DNA of 40,687 bases from Proteiniclasticum ruminis DSM 24773 (GCF_000701905.1 NZ_JNKC01000016.1:1-40687), one strand, 5' to 3'. Positions 1 to 8,436 are shown, counted from the stretch's first letter. Notes: generated by a model from the sequence alone, not told the origin. Translations and numbers: made by a program.

Positions 1-148
<148 letters not shown>

Positions 149-184
149 AAAAGTTTGAACTAGCTATTCATTACACTAGCTTCT

Positions 185-227
185 GAACTTCATTTTCATG
201 AAGTTCGCACTTTCTTTTCAGAAAGTG
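185..227 (-). other. Two adjacent hairpins in the 16S leader
   Basis: Two perfect stems follow each other. GAACTTCAT (185-193) pairs with ATGAAGTTC (198-206) around a TTTC loop, and CACTTTC (208-214) pairs with GAAAGTG (221-227). On the rRNA strand they lie 60-80 nt upstream of mature 16S and may be processing or leader structures. On the plus strand the second stem is followed by a run of eight T (229-236) and would work as a terminator for antisense transcription leaving the rRNA gene. A boxA-like motif, TTCTTTGAAAATT on the minus strand, lies near 285-300. Confidence 0.55.
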
Positions 228-339
228 GTTTTTTTTGATTTCTCAAAAAGAATTACTTTGGTTTTTTACCTATATTCTGTTTAATTTTCAAAGAACTGTG
301 TTTGCTTGTTTTCGCGCCGCTCTCTCAAGCGACTTGTCT

Positions 340-369
340 ATCTTATCACGGAGAAAGAATCTTTGTCAA
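340..369 (-). promoter_or_regulatory. rRNA promoter P2
   Basis: On the minus strand TTGACA (369-364) and TAAGAT (345-340) are separated by 18 bp, about 190 nt upstream of the 16S 5' end. An A/T-rich stretch at 380-415 could act as an UP element. A consensus -35 this close to 16S is typical of rRNA operons. Confidence 0.75.
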
Positions 370-484
370 CATCAAATTGTAGTGATTTCTCAAAAATTTT
401 AGTTATTTTTGTACAATTCACTTTTTCCTGTTGCCAGGCAGTACCTTTCGACATTTTCATAAAGTCTGTTCTTCGTGCTCTATA

Positions 485-513
485 ATCATAGCTGATTTAC
501 CAAAACTTTACAA
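485..513 (-). promoter_or_regulatory. rRNA promoter P1 (upstream)
   Basis: On the minus strand TTGTAA (513-508) and TATGAT (490-485) are separated by exactly 17 bp, upstream of P2. Tandem promoters are usual for rRNA operons. The element overlaps a direct repeat, TTTACC-N5-TTTACA at 496-512 on the plus strand, that recurs at two other promoters in the window. Confidence 0.5.
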
Positions 514-552
514 TGACCCCTGATAAAGTTTAACGATAGTTCATAGACCAGA

Positions 553-576
553 AAGAGAGCCCTTTCAGGCTCTCTT
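553..576 (-). terminator. Terminator of the ABC exporter gene
   Basis: AAGAGAGCC and GGCTCTCTT form a 9-bp stem with a 6-nt loop, 18 nt beyond the ABC transporter stop codon. The T tract is short (TTTCTGG). It also separates this gene from the rRNA promoters. Confidence 0.7.
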
Positions 577-593
577 AGGCATCAAACATTCAG

Positions 594-2321
594 TTAAGCA
601 ATGTCCGCAGACTTGAACTGCGAGTTGTACAGTTTAAAGTATTCGCCACGTTTCTTCATCAGTTCCGTATGCGTACCATCTTCTTCTATTCCATTTTCAG
701 TGAGTACTATAATTCGTTCAGCATTCCGGATGGTCGCCATCCTGTGCGCAATGATAAAGGTGGTTCTGTCTTTGGCCAGTTCATTGATGGACTCCTGAAT
801 CACCGCTTCACTCTTGTTGTCTAATGAAGAAGTAGCCTCATCCAGAATAAGGATAGGCGGATTCTTAAGAAACATTCTTGCAATGGACAGTCTTTGTTTT
901 TGGCCACCAGACAGCTTCACACCACGTTCCCCAATATAGGTGTCGAAACCGTTGGGCATATCCATGATGAACTCATAAGCATTGGCTTTCTTGGTGGCTT
1001 CTATCACTTCTTCTTTCGTGGCCTCCAGATTGCCATAGAGTATATTTTCATATACACTGCCACTGAAAAGAAACACATCCTGCTGAACAATCCCGATGTT
1101 TCCACGAAGACTTTCCATAGTTACTTCCTGTATGTTCTTCCCATCTATATAGATTCCGCCGCTGCTGAGTTCATAGAACCTCGGAATCAGATTGCACATG
1201 GTGGTTTTCCCTACTCCACTGGGACCAACAATGGCAATGGTCTGACCTTCATCCACCATCAGATTGATGTTTTTCAGCACCGCTTCCCTGTCCCCATAGG
1301 AGAACGCAACATCCTGGAACTCCACAGTTCCTTTCACATCTCGAAGTTCTTCCGCATTTTCCTTGTCAATGATATCTGGTGCGATGGCCATGACTTCGCT
1401 GAATCTTCTAAAGCCGGCCATACCACGCTGGAACTGTTCCACAAAATTCGCCAGTCTCTTCACAGGCTGAATGATGATACCCATATAAATGATGTAGGCG
1501 AACAGATCTCCCGTATTGATCTCCCCCAGATACAGAAAATAGCCCCCGAAAGCCAAAGTCACAAGGTTCAGGATATTGGAGAAGAAATTGATCCCTCCTG
1601 AGAAAATCCCCAGCTGTCTGACACTTCTTGTACGAAGCTTCTTGAAAGCATTGTTCCCTTCATCAAACTTCTTCTCCTCATAGTCTTCATTGGTGAAAGA
1701 CTTCACCACGCGCACGCCAGAGATGGAGTCTTCTAAGCCAGCGTTGATGTCTGAAAGCTTCTCTCTCATCTGGCGGAAGGTTCTTCTCATCTTGCTGTTA
1801 TAGAAGACTGCAAACAGAACCAGGAAAGGAACCACGGTAAACACAATGAGTGTAAGCTTCACATTTACATTTAGAAGTAGGCCAAAAGAACCAAGAAGCA
1901 TGAGACCTGAGATAAAAATATCCTCAGGACCATGATGAGCCAGCTCGCTGATTTCATTCAGGTCGTTCACAAGCCTCGACATGATATGTCCTGTCTTTGT
2001 TTCATCATAATACTTGAAGGACAGCTTCTGAAGATGGGAGAACATATCTTTTCTCATGTCATATTCCATCTTCACCCCCAGCAGATGCCCATAGAAGCCC
2101 ACCACATAATCCATCACAAATCGGAATATATAGAGGAAGAACATCGCAATGGCCACTTTCACAAGACGCTCCATGTCATTGTTTGGAAGAATGTCATTAA
2201 TGAAAGTCCTCGTGATCTGAGGAAAAATAAGATCTGTTGCCGCGATGAAGGTCGCTGCCACCATATCCAGAATAAAAAGCCACTTATGCGGCTTATAGTA
2301 CGATATAAACTGTTTAATCAT
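594..2321 (-). CDS. ABC exporter half-transporter (permease fused to ATPase)
   Basis: This 575-residue protein has the MsbA/LmrA/BmrA half-exporter layout. Six membrane segments fill roughly residues 15-300 and a nucleotide-binding domain covers about 330-570. The ATPase has Walker A GPSGVGKTT, Q-loop QQD, signature LSGGQKQR, Walker B ILILDEATSSLD and switch His in IAHR, so all catalytic elements are present. It should work as a homodimer exporting a lipid or drug; the substrate cannot be told. The start at 2321 was chosen because AGGTGA sits 5 nt upstream; an ATG at 2336 would add five residues with a poorer site. It is a single gene with a TATAAT-like -10 at 2359-2364 and its own terminator. 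Confidence 0.92.
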   Translation of the reverse strand: MIKQFISYYKPHKWLFILDMVAATFIAATDLIFPQITRTFINDILPNNDMERLVKVAIAMFFLYIFRFVMDYVVGFYGHLLGVKMEYDMRKDMFSHLQKLSFKYYDETKTGHIMSRLVNDLNEISELAHHGPEDIFISGLMLLGSFGLLLNVNVKLTLIVFTVVPFLVLFAVFYNSKMRRTFRQMREKLSDINAGLEDSISGVRVVKSFTNEDYEEKKFDEGNNAFKKLRTRSVRQLGIFSGGINFFSNILNLVTLAFGGYFLYLGEINTGDLFAYIIYMGIIIQPVKRLANFVEQFQRGMAGFRRFSEVMAIAPDIIDKENAEELRDVKGTVEFQDVAFSYGDREAVLKNINLMVDEGQTIAIVGPSGVGKTTMCNLIPRFYELSSGGIYIDGKNIQEVTMESLRGNIGIVQQDVFLFSGSVYENILYGNLEATKEEVIEATKKANAYEFIMDMPNGFDTYIGERGVKLSGGQKQRLSIARMFLKNPPILILDEATSSLDNKSEAVIQESINELAKDRTTFIIAHRMATIRNAERIIVLTENGIEEDGTHTELMKKRGEYFKLYNSQFKSADIA

Positions 2322-2436
2322 TTCATTCACCTGCACATATAATTTCGTTCACCATTCCATTATAACGGAGGAAACCTACAAATGTGGGATGGATGTTCAA
2401 ATCTGTTCTGGTTTGCCGATAATCTCTTTAGGTTCC

Positions 2437-2459
2437 TTTACCATAATTTTACTTTTACT
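2437..2459 (+). promoter_or_regulatory. TTTACC-N5-TTTACT direct repeat upstream of the GDPD gene
   Basis: TTTACC (2437-2442) and TTTACT (2448-2453) are 11 bp apart, with a further TTTACT at 2454-2459. Six-base repeats spaced 11 bp on one face of the helix resemble the architecture of PhoP boxes in Firmicutes. The site is 35-70 bp upstream of the GDPD promoter. GDPD genes are common Pho-regulon members, which fits, but the assignment is an inference. Confidence 0.4.
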
Positions 2460-2485
2460 TTCGCATAATTCAGTAACATCTCATC

Positions 2486-2513
2486 TTGAAGAAGGGTATA
2501 ATACTACTATAAT
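2486..2513 (+). promoter_or_regulatory. Promoter of the GDPD-MFS-GNAT operon
   Basis: TTGAAG (2486-2491) and TATAAT (2508-2513) are 16 bp apart. The start codon follows 30 bp downstream with GGAGG before it. A second TATAAT at 2497-2502 is an alternative -10. Confidence 0.55.
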
Positions 2514-2543
2514 CTGAAACATAAAACACTTTGGAGGTAACAT

Positions 2544-3266
2544 ATGCGAATTTTTGCTCACAGAGGCAACTCCTCTGTTTATCCCGAGAACACCATGGCT
2601 GCATTCCGGTCTGCTTTATCTGTAGGCGCAGAAGGCATCGAAACTGATGTGCATCTGACAAAGGACGGCATCCTTGTAATCACCCATGACGAAGAGATCA
2701 GCCGGGTATCTGACGGAAAAGGTCAGGTGAAAGATATGACCCTGGAAGAGCTCCAGAGGTATGATTTCGGTTCATGGAAAGGAGATGCCTATAAAGGAGA
2801 GAAAATACCAACCCTAATAGAGCTTCTGGATCTTTTGAAAGACACAGATCTCATACTCAATATAGAAATTAAAATGGGTTTTGTCCTCTATCCTGGAATT
2901 GAGGAAAAGCTTCTGGAGCTCATCAAAGCTGAAGGCTTTCTATCCCGGGTCATCTTCTCCAGCTTCAACCATTATTCCATTGCTCTCATCAAGCAGCTGG
3001 AACCTGAGGCCAAAACCGCTCCCTTATATGAATGCGGACTCTTCCAGCCACATGAGTACGCCAAAACCCTCGGTGCGTCCTTTATTCATCCTTCCTACAG
3101 ATCCATGGACCCGAGGCTCCTGGAGGATCTCAAGAAAAACAGCATCGGAGTCAATCTTTGGACCGTCAATGATATCCAGACCGCCCAATACTTCAATACC
3201 CTTGGCATCGACGGCATCATCACCGATCATCCGGAAGAACTCATTCAAGCACTAAGGAGGCCGTAA
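2544..3266 (+). CDS. Glycerophosphodiester phosphodiesterase (GDPD family)
   Basis: The enzyme hydrolyses glycerophosphodiesters such as glycerophosphocholine to sn-glycerol 3-phosphate and an alcohol. The 240-residue length and motifs match cytosolic UgpQ-type enzymes: AHRG near residue 5, PENT at 14-17, the E-x-D metal site in GIETDVHL near 34-41, and THDE near 50. The C-terminal NLWTVND and GIITDHP motifs close the TIM barrel. There is no signal peptide. GGAGG lies 7 nt before the ATG. An MFS transporter gene begins 2 nt after the stop, so the pair may take up and degrade a phosphodiester or related compound, which is an inference. A PhoP-box-like repeat lies upstream. Confidence 0.93.
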   Translation: MRIFAHRGNSSVYPENTMAAFRSALSVGAEGIETDVHLTKDGILVITHDEEISRVSDGKGQVKDMTLEELQRYDFGSWKGDAYKGEKIPTLIELLDLLKDTDLILNIEIKMGFVLYPGIEEKLLELIKAEGFLSRVIFSSFNHYSIALIKQLEPEAKTAPLYECGLFQPHEYAKTLGASFIHPSYRSMDPRLLEDLKKNSIGVNLWTVNDIQTAQYFNTLGIDGIITDHPEELIQALRRP

Positions 3267-3268
3267 CT

Positions 3269-4489
3269 ATGGAACATAAACTGGACTACAAAAAGACTTT
3301 TATTCTAGGCTTTGGTTTTTTTGCCATCAGCATCACATGGAGCGTCTACAACGCTTTTATGCCGCTGCTTCTTGGCAATTACCTGAAAAGCGCTGCACTT
3401 ATTGGTTTTATCATGACCATCGACAACTATCTGGCCCTTTTCATTCAGCCTGCCGTCGGGTTCTACTCTGATAAGATCAACACGAAATTTGGTCGAAGAA
3501 TGCCCTTCATCATGGTGGGCATGCCTCTGGCAGCTGTTTTCATGTTTCTTATCCCACAAACGAAGAGCCTCTATGCACTGGTTTTCGCTCTGCTCTTCAT
3601 GAACCTGTCCATGAGCATCTACCGCTCTCCGGTGATTGCTCTTATGCCGGACATCACCGCGAAGCAGCACCGCTCAAAGTCGAACTCCATCATCAATTTC
3701 ATGGGCGGCATCGGATCTCTCATCGCCTATCTCATTGGCGGCAAGCTTTTTGAGCTGAATGACGGATATCCTTTTATCCTCTCTTCTTTCCTCATCCTCT
3801 TTTCCTTTGGTGTTCTTTTTCTGAAGATCAAAGAGCAACGGGATGTGCTTCATTATGAAGCAGCGGAAGAAAAGAGAAACCTTCTTCAGGGTCTTGCCAT
3901 CGCCCTGAGGGACAAGAACGCCCGAAATCTTCTCTTTGCCATCTGCAGCTGGTTCATTGCCTACAACGGCATCGAAACTTTCTTCACGAAATACGGACAA
4001 AGTTATCTTGGTATCCAGCCTTCCCAAGCCACCACAACGCTGGCATTCATCTCCATCAGCTTTCTAGTCTTCGCCATTCCTGCAGGAATCATTGGCACCA
4101 AGATTGGAAAGAAGAACACCATCCGTATGGGCGTAGCGCTGGCGGTGCTGCTGACCTTGGCCATTTCCTTCCTGAAACCAGAACAGAGCAATATGCTTCT
4201 TCTCATGAGAATTCTGTTTCTTGGGGTCGGATTTGCCTGGGCTTCCATCAACATCAACTCCTATCCTCTGGTAGCTGATATGAGCCCCTTAGGACTTCTT
4301 GGCACATATACCGGTGTATATTACCTTTTCTCTTCCATTGCGAACATCATTTCTCCTGTTCTATTGGGTTTCCTTATTGACCGCATCGGATATCAGATTG
4401 TCTTTCTCTACGGCGCTTTCTTCTTTGGACTGGCATTCTTATTCATCAGTCTGGTCCATGACAAGAGAGTAGAAAACAGCAGCAACTAA
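3269..4489 (+). CDS. MFS transporter, SLC45/GPH-like
   Basis: This 406-residue integral membrane protein has about 12 hydrophobic segments. The loop after segment 2 reads GFYSDKINTKFGRRMPFI, the G-x-x-SD-x-x-x-x-x-x-GRR-x-PFI signature of MFS sugar/cation symporters related to SLC45 and GPH carriers. A second, weaker copy follows segment 8 (GTKIGKKNTIRMG). Its start overlaps the AAGGAGG at the end of the GDPD gene, with only 2 nt between stop and start, so the two are probably translationally coupled. The substrate is unknown; a sugar, glycoside or glycerol-phosphate compound is plausible from context. Confidence 0.85.
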   Translation: MEHKLDYKKTFILGFGFFAISITWSVYNAFMPLLLGNYLKSAALIGFIMTIDNYLALFIQPAVGFYSDKINTKFGRRMPFIMVGMPLAAVFMFLIPQTKSLYALVFALLFMNLSMSIYRSPVIALMPDITAKQHRSKSNSIINFMGGIGSLIAYLIGGKLFELNDGYPFILSSFLILFSFGVLFLKIKEQRDVLHYEAAEEKRNLLQGLAIALRDKNARNLLFAICSWFIAYNGIETFFTKYGQSYLGIQPSQATTTLAFISISFLVFAIPAGIIGTKIGKKNTIRMGVALAVLLTLAISFLKPEQSNMLLLMRILFLGVGFAWASININSYPLVADMSPLGLLGTYTGVYYLFSSIANIISPVLLGFLIDRIGYQIVFLYGAFFFGLAFLFISLVHDKRVENSSN

Positions 4490-4514
4490 AACACTGGAAA
4501 GTGTGGTGATATTC

Positions 4515-5045
4515 ATGGTTTATTTTGAAACAGAGCGTCTACGGTTCAGAGACTGGACCAGGGAGGATCTTCCCCCATTTAGAAAGATGAATAAAGATCC
4601 TCAGGTCATGCGATATTTTCCTTCCACCTTGGAGGATGCAGAAACGGACTTTTTCTTTGAGAGAATTCAAAAAGAATTTTCCAGCTCGGGCTATGGGCTC
4701 TACGCGGTGGAGCTGAAAGAAACAGGTGAATTCATCGGGTTCATCGGGTTCCATGAAGCTTCTTTCCCCGCCGCCTTCACCCCTTGCATCGAAATCGGTT
4801 GGCGGCTGAAAGCTTCTGCCTTTGGAAAAGGATACGCCACAGAAGGCGCCAGAACCTGCATAGCCTATGGCTTCCAAGAGCTGAAGTTTCCTGAAATCTA
4901 CAGTTTCACCGCTAAAATCAACCTCCCCTCGGAGGGGGTCATGCAGAAGATCGGCATGATAAAAGTGGGAGAATTTGACCATCCCAACGTACAGGACGGC
5001 AGTATCCTGAAGGAACATGTCCTTTATCAAATGAAAAACAAATAG
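4515..5045 (+). CDS. GNAT N-acetyltransferase, RimJ/RimL type
   Basis: A single GNAT domain fills the 176 residues. The N-terminal ETERLRFRDWTREDL stretch is typical of the RimJ/RimL/SpeG-like group that acetylates protein N-termini or small amines with acetyl-CoA. The acetyl-CoA loop is K-GYATEGA near residue 107, and the C-terminal half has the usual N-x-x-S-x-x-V-x-x-K-x-G pattern (NLPSEGVMQKIGM). The start at 4515 has GGTGA five nt upstream; GTG codons at 4503 and 4506 are in frame but less likely. It is the last gene of the three-gene operon, 25 nt after the transporter. The substrate cannot be predicted. Confidence 0.85.
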   Translation: MVYFETERLRFRDWTREDLPPFRKMNKDPQVMRYFPSTLEDAETDFFFERIQKEFSSSGYGLYAVELKETGEFIGFIGFHEASFPAAFTPCIEIGWRLKASAFGKGYATEGARTCIAYGFQELKFPEIYSFTAKINLPSEGVMQKIGMIKVGEFDHPNVQDGSILKEHVLYQMKNK

Positions 5046-5046
5046 A

Positions 5047-5090
5047 AGAGAAGCCTGGAATCTATGAAAAGAATCCAGGCTTCTCTTTAT
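5047..5090 (+). terminator. Terminator of the GDPD-MFS-GNAT operon
   Basis: AGAGAAGCCTGGA (5047-5059) and TCCAGGCTTCTCT (5074-5086) form a 13-bp perfect stem followed by TTTATT, directly after the GNAT stop codon. The next 200 bases up to the folA stop hold nothing I recognise. Confidence 0.9.
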
Positions 5091-5296
5091 TCTGTCTTAT
5101 TTATTCAAGGGTCTTCAGGCAGTGGTGGAAGGCTCATTAAAGAAGAATATGACGTTCTGCTTCCATCTTTAGAAACACCTGCACTTCAGAACTCTCGCTA
5201 TCCTTGTCGCATCTTTCAGAATCCCAGATTCTCAGGTCCCTCTATAAGACTCCTGAGGTGTCACCAGATAGCTTCTTGCACGTAAAAAGTTTGTAC

Positions 5297-5788
5297 CTAT
5301 ATTTTCTCCTTCTTCTGATACACTGTAAAATCGAGTTCTATGCCCGAATGTTCATCCAGCATTGTCTCTCTATTCACCTCAGTGAAATCCTTCAGCTTCT
5401 CCAGCGGGAAATAGGTGTCTCCCTGAAACTCTTTTTTTACATAAGTGATGTAGAGCTTCTCACAGTGCGGAAGAAAGTAATTGAAAAGCTCTCCTCCACC
5501 AATGATCATCACTTCCTCCGGATACTCTTTATACTTCATCACCTCTTCCAGATCATGAAGCACTTCTACCCCTTCCGGAAAAGAAAGATCCCGGTTTCTT
5601 GTCAGAACCACATGTTTTCTTCCTGGCAGCATCCCCGGCAGGCTCTCAAAGGTTTTTCTGCCCATGACCATGGTTTTACCCATGGTCATTTTTTTAAAAT
5701 ACTGAAGATCCTTCGGAATCCTCCAGGCCAGGGTGCCTTCTTTTCCAATGACCCCATCTTCCGTTGTGGCAACAATAAGGCTCAGCAT
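5297..5788 (-). CDS. folA: Dihydrofolate reductase
   Basis: DHFR reduces dihydrofolate to tetrahydrofolate with NADPH and so recycles the product of ThyA. The 163-residue protein begins MLSLIVATTEDGVIG, a classic DHFR N-terminus. It has the catalytic acid region LAWRIPKDLQYF, the NADPH-binding GRKTFESLPG and the IIGGGELF motif near residue 100. The ATG at 5788 is separated from the thyA stop codon by one base, with GGAGGT inside the end of thyA. A longer in-frame start at 5839 lies inside thyA and is unlikely. I see no clear terminator after it. Confidence 0.95.
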   Translation of the reverse strand: MLSLIVATTEDGVIGKEGTLAWRIPKDLQYFKKMTMGKTMVMGRKTFESLPGMLPGRKHVVLTRNRDLSFPEGVEVLHDLEEVMKYKEYPEEVMIIGGGELFNYFLPHCEKLYITYVKKEFQGDTYFPLEKLKDFTEVNRETMLDEHSGIELDFTVYQKKEKI

Positions 5789-5789
5789 A

Positions 5790-6578
5790 TCAGACAGACA
5801 CCTCCATGGCGATTTTCCCCAGATGATTGTAGTCCACAAGCTTAATATCTTCGATGGTGAACTTGTAGAAATCCTGCACCTCAGGATTGATCCAAAGCTT
5901 TGGCGCTTCCGGAGCTTCTCCCCGGGAAAGCTGCTCTTTCATCCCTTCCACCTGATTTTCATAGATGTGGGCATTGTTGATCACATGGGTGAAAAGACCA
6001 GGTCTAAGGCCTGTCACCTGGGCTATGAGATGCACAAGCACCGCATATTGGGTCATATTAAAAGGCACTCCCAAAGGAAGATCTCCAGATCTTTGCACCA
6101 GCATGCAGTTGAGTCTTCCATCGGTCACATCCCACATGGTCATGAAGGCACAAGGATACAAGGATCCGCCCTCCAGATGGGGAATCTGCCATAGACTCAT
6201 GATCATCCTTCTATCCTGGGGATTGTTTTTCAGACTGTGTATCAGCTGATCCACCTGATTGTACTCTTTCACCACCCAGCCATAGGAAGTGCCGATGGTG
6301 CCGTCTTCCTTCATCCACTCATCCCAGATATGGACATTCTCCTCCTGCAGTTTCAGCACAGAGTTGGACTGGTCCCGGTAAATCCAGAGCATTTCCTTCA
6401 CTGCAGTCTTAAATCCTACAAATTTTGATGTAAGAATGGGAAATTCCTTTTCCAGATCAAACTGCATAATTTTGTGGGGGAGTTTATAAGTAGGCATCCC
6501 GGTTCGGTTGCCGTCATAGTATCCATGTTCCAGCACCTCTTTGACAATGCTGAGATATTGAGTATCCGCACGATTCAT
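5790..6578 (-). CDS. thyA: Thymidylate synthase
   Basis: ThyA methylates dUMP to dTMP using 5,10-methylene-tetrahydrofolate. The 262-residue protein shows the Arg pair in [10 protein letters not shown], the catalytic Cys in [10 protein letters not shown], the [13 protein letters not shown] folate/dUMP block and HIYENQVEG near the C-terminus. The usual P-P-C-H is Y-P-C-A here, a known kind of variation in some Firmicutes; the Cys itself is kept. GGAGGT lies 6 nt before the ATG and a TATAAT sequence (6613-6618) suggests a promoter just upstream. It forms a two-gene operon with folA. Confidence 0.95.
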   Translation of the reverse strand: MNRADTQYLSIVKEVLEHGYYDGNRTGMPTYKLPHKIMQFDLEKEFPILTSKFVGFKTAVKEMLWIYRDQSNSVLKLQEENVHIWDEWMKEDGTIGTSYGWVVKEYNQVDQLIHSLKNNPQDRRMIMSLWQIPHLEGGSLYPCAFMTMWDVTDGRLNCMLVQRSGDLPLGVPFNMTQYAVLVHLIAQVTGLRPGLFTHVINNAHIYENQVEGMKEQLSRGEAPEAPKLWINPEVQDFYKFTIEDIKLVDYNHLGKIAMEVSV

Positions 6579-6684
6579 CTAAAAACCTCCTTCAGGTCAA
6601 CTTCTTCTATTCATTATAAAAGTTCTGTGCCGATTTTGGTAGGGGTTCAAGAAATTCATCTCTCTTTTTAAAAATGCTGTTAAA

Positions 6685-6713
6685 GAAAAAGCGCCAGATC
6701 CAAAGATCTGGCG
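6685..6713 (-). terminator. Terminator of the DUF1858-DUF438 operon
   Basis: On the minus strand CGCCAGATC-TTTG-GATCTGGCG is a 9-bp stem with a tetraloop, followed by CTTTTTCTTT. It lies 81 nt past the DUF438 stop. The intervening stretch contains AGGGGGGTATGT (6743-6754), a 12-mer that also occurs in the CstR-like operator near 33091. Confidence 0.88.
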
Positions 6714-6793
6714 TGCAGTTTCCGTATTTGTCTGTTTTATTAAGGGGGGTATGTGTTTGGTGTTCATATATATACCAGAGACTACGTATAGGC

Positions 6794-8035
6794 CTAGTCT
6801 GCGAGTATTCTCTTTTCTCCCTCGAGTTCACGGATGCCTTTGACATTCTGTGTCACTTCTAGGGTGCCCATGTACTTTCCTTTCTCATCTCTCACGGCAT
6901 AGTACGTGATGAGAATGAACATGCCACGGGAATTGATCCAGAAACTTTCCTCATCCTTCACACCAGCTTTGAAGTCCTCCAGGAGCTTCTCCACAGTGCC
7001 CACACTTTGGGGTGGATGACAGTTCTGAACCGTACGTCCGATGACGGACTTGGTTCTTGCAAAGATTCTTTCTTTGGCCAGATTGAAATATTTCACTGTG
7101 TCTTTCTCATCAATAAAGGTGATGTCCACAGGCAGGGTATTCATGATTTTTTCCAGTTCCTTCACAGAGAGATAGCCTACACCGAACCGTACATTTCCAT
7201 CTGGCGCGTTCTCTTCCTTCTTCTTGGGACCGCCAATGAAGGAAACTCTGTTTGGTGCCCACTTCCCTTCCGGTGATACGATGCAGTAGCCGATTTCTTC
7301 ACTGTCATCGGCAATCTCCAGCCACTCATCTTCTGTGAAGACTTCGAGAATCATCGGAATGAGAATCTGCTCTTCTTTAAAGATCATCTCCTTGATTTTT
7401 GTGAGGGTCGCTGGCGCATGAGTCTTCAGAGCTTCTCTGTTCTCATCGATAACCATCTGCTTCATTTCTTTAATGGCAAGACGGATTTCATCATCTACGC
7501 CCCACATGACCTTAGGCGGTGCACTCATGCCGTATTTTTCCATATAAGGGAAGATCACATTTTCTTTTCTGGAGTAGTGCTTGTCAATGTCCCAGAGAAG
7601 ATTGATGTCCTGAAGAAGAAGGTTCTTGATGGGTGCTTCCGGATGGTTGATAAAAGCCTCCATCTTGGGCTCCAGATCCTCTTCCAGAAGACTGGTCAAG
7701 GCATAGTTTTCTTCTCTTAAAACTCTCACTGGATGACCAATGCTTTCTTCTTCCTTGCTTCTGGTATGGACTTCATCCACAGACCCCTTGAAGATATCCG
7801 CATGGACATCACAAAGTCTCTGAATTTCTTCCACAGGCATGCCTTCCTGTACCAGTCCTTGTTCCATCTGAGTGATTTCAAAGGAGGAGACTCCTGTGAA
7901 GTTTGCTCGGAACTCTTTTTTCACTTCTTCTGGGTCTACCCCATCATGAAGTTTCAGGATCATTCCTTTCAGAAGCTCCTGTCTTTTATTTTTGTTGGTG
8001 TCATTCAGTTCACGGTTATTGATTACGTTGCTCAT
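6794..8035 (-). CDS. DUF438-hemerythrin-PAS protein
   Basis: The 413-residue protein has three parts: an N-terminal DUF438 domain (about 20-90), a hemerythrin HHE four-helix bundle (about 95-235, with metal-ligand candidates in IGHPV, DKHYSRKENVIFP and FKEEQILIPM) and a C-terminal PAS domain (about 290-410). HHE bundles bind a di-iron centre and respond to O2, NO or redox state. The PAS domain may bind a ligand or haem. The ATG at 8035 has GGAGG five nt upstream; an in-frame GTG at 8047 overlaps that site. It is co-transcribed with the DUF1858 gene, a common pair in anaerobic Firmicutes. A role in oxygen or nitrosative stress is an inference. Confidence 0.88.
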   Translation of the reverse strand: MSNVINNRELNDTNKNKRQELLKGMILKLHDGVDPEEVKKEFRANFTGVSSFEITQMEQGLVQEGMPVEEIQRLCDVHADIFKGSVDEVHTRSKEEESIGHPVRVLREENYALTSLLEEDLEPKMEAFINHPEAPIKNLLLQDINLLWDIDKHYSRKENVIFPYMEKYGMSAPPKVMWGVDDEIRLAIKEMKQMVIDENREALKTHAPATLTKIKEMIFKEEQILIPMILEVFTEDEWLEIADDSEEIGYCIVSPEGKWAPNRVSFIGGPKKKEENAPDGNVRFGVGYLSVKELEKIMNTLPVDITFIDEKDTVKYFNLAKERIFARTKSVIGRTVQNCHPPQSVGTVEKLLEDFKAGVKDEESFWINSRGMFILITYYAVRDEKGKYMGTLEVTQNVKGIRELEGEKRILAD

Positions 8036-8056
8036 TTTTCCCTCCACTTTCCATTC

Positions 8057-8278
8057 TTACTCTAGGATGGTGATGCCTCTTTTTGAAAAGGCATCGATGA
8101 TGGTTTCCAGTGGTACATTCTTCGCTTTGGAAACCTTCGGCAGTGTCATGATTTTTCCCATGGTCTTCAGCATGATGGGGTTCGTAATCTGGTCAAATCC
8201 CAGCGATTTCAGAACTTCCGCAGCTTCGGGGCATTTCTTTACAATTTCTTCTACCGTATCCTGCATCTGTATGGTCAA
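8057..8278 (-). CDS. DUF1858 domain protein
   Basis: This 73-residue protein is almost entirely one DUF1858 domain. The pattern VEEIVKKCPEAAEVLKSLGF matches the V-x-x-I-x-x-x-P-E-x-A-x-V-x-x-x-xG start of that family. The best start is TTG at 8278, 9 nt after GGGAG; an ATG at 8266 lacks a site. DUF1858 domains often accompany DUF438/hemerythrin proteins and reductases in anaerobes, and are thought to be redox- or metal-linked, but no reaction is known. It is first in the operon, 21 nt before DUF438, under an FNR-like box. Confidence 0.85.
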   Translation of the reverse strand: MTIQMQDTVEEIVKKCPEAAEVLKSLGFDQITNPIMLKTMGKIMTLPKVSKAKNVPLETIIDAFSKRGITILE

Positions 8279-8308
8279 ATCTCTTCACTCCCTTCACTTG
8301 ATGAACTC

Positions 8309-8351
8309 ATTATAAATTGAAAGCCATTGCTAAAACTTTGACCTGCATCAA
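8309..8351 (-). promoter_or_regulatory. FNR/CRP-like box and promoter of the DUF1858-DUF438 operon
   Basis: TTGACCTGCATCAA at 8338-8351 matches the FNR-type palindrome TTGAT-N4-ATCAA with one mismatch. A perfect TATAAT -10 lies at 8314-8309 on the minus strand and there is no -35 hexamer 17 bp upstream. With a transcription start near 8303, the box is centred at about -41.5. That is the classical class II activator position for FNR, Dnr or HcpR-type regulators, so the operon is probably activated under anoxia or NO stress. Confidence 0.65.
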
Positions 8352-8436
8352 ATTTCTTCAACTTTTCTTTCACAGGATAAATAAATCTTACCATTTTACT
8401 CGGATTTTGAAAAGTACTTTTATAAAAAATGTAGAT

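Noticed and set aside
894-1601. A long open frame (235 codons) on the plus strand opposite the ABC exporter gene
   Set aside because: It is antisense to a gene with intact catalytic motifs, has no ribosome binding site, and its translation shows no recognisable domain. It is a shadow of the high codon bias of the real gene.
5064-5285. A 73-codon frame on the plus strand after the GNAT gene
   Set aside because: It starts inside the operon terminator hairpin, lacks a ribosome binding site, and its translation is Ser/Pro/Arg-rich without family resemblance.
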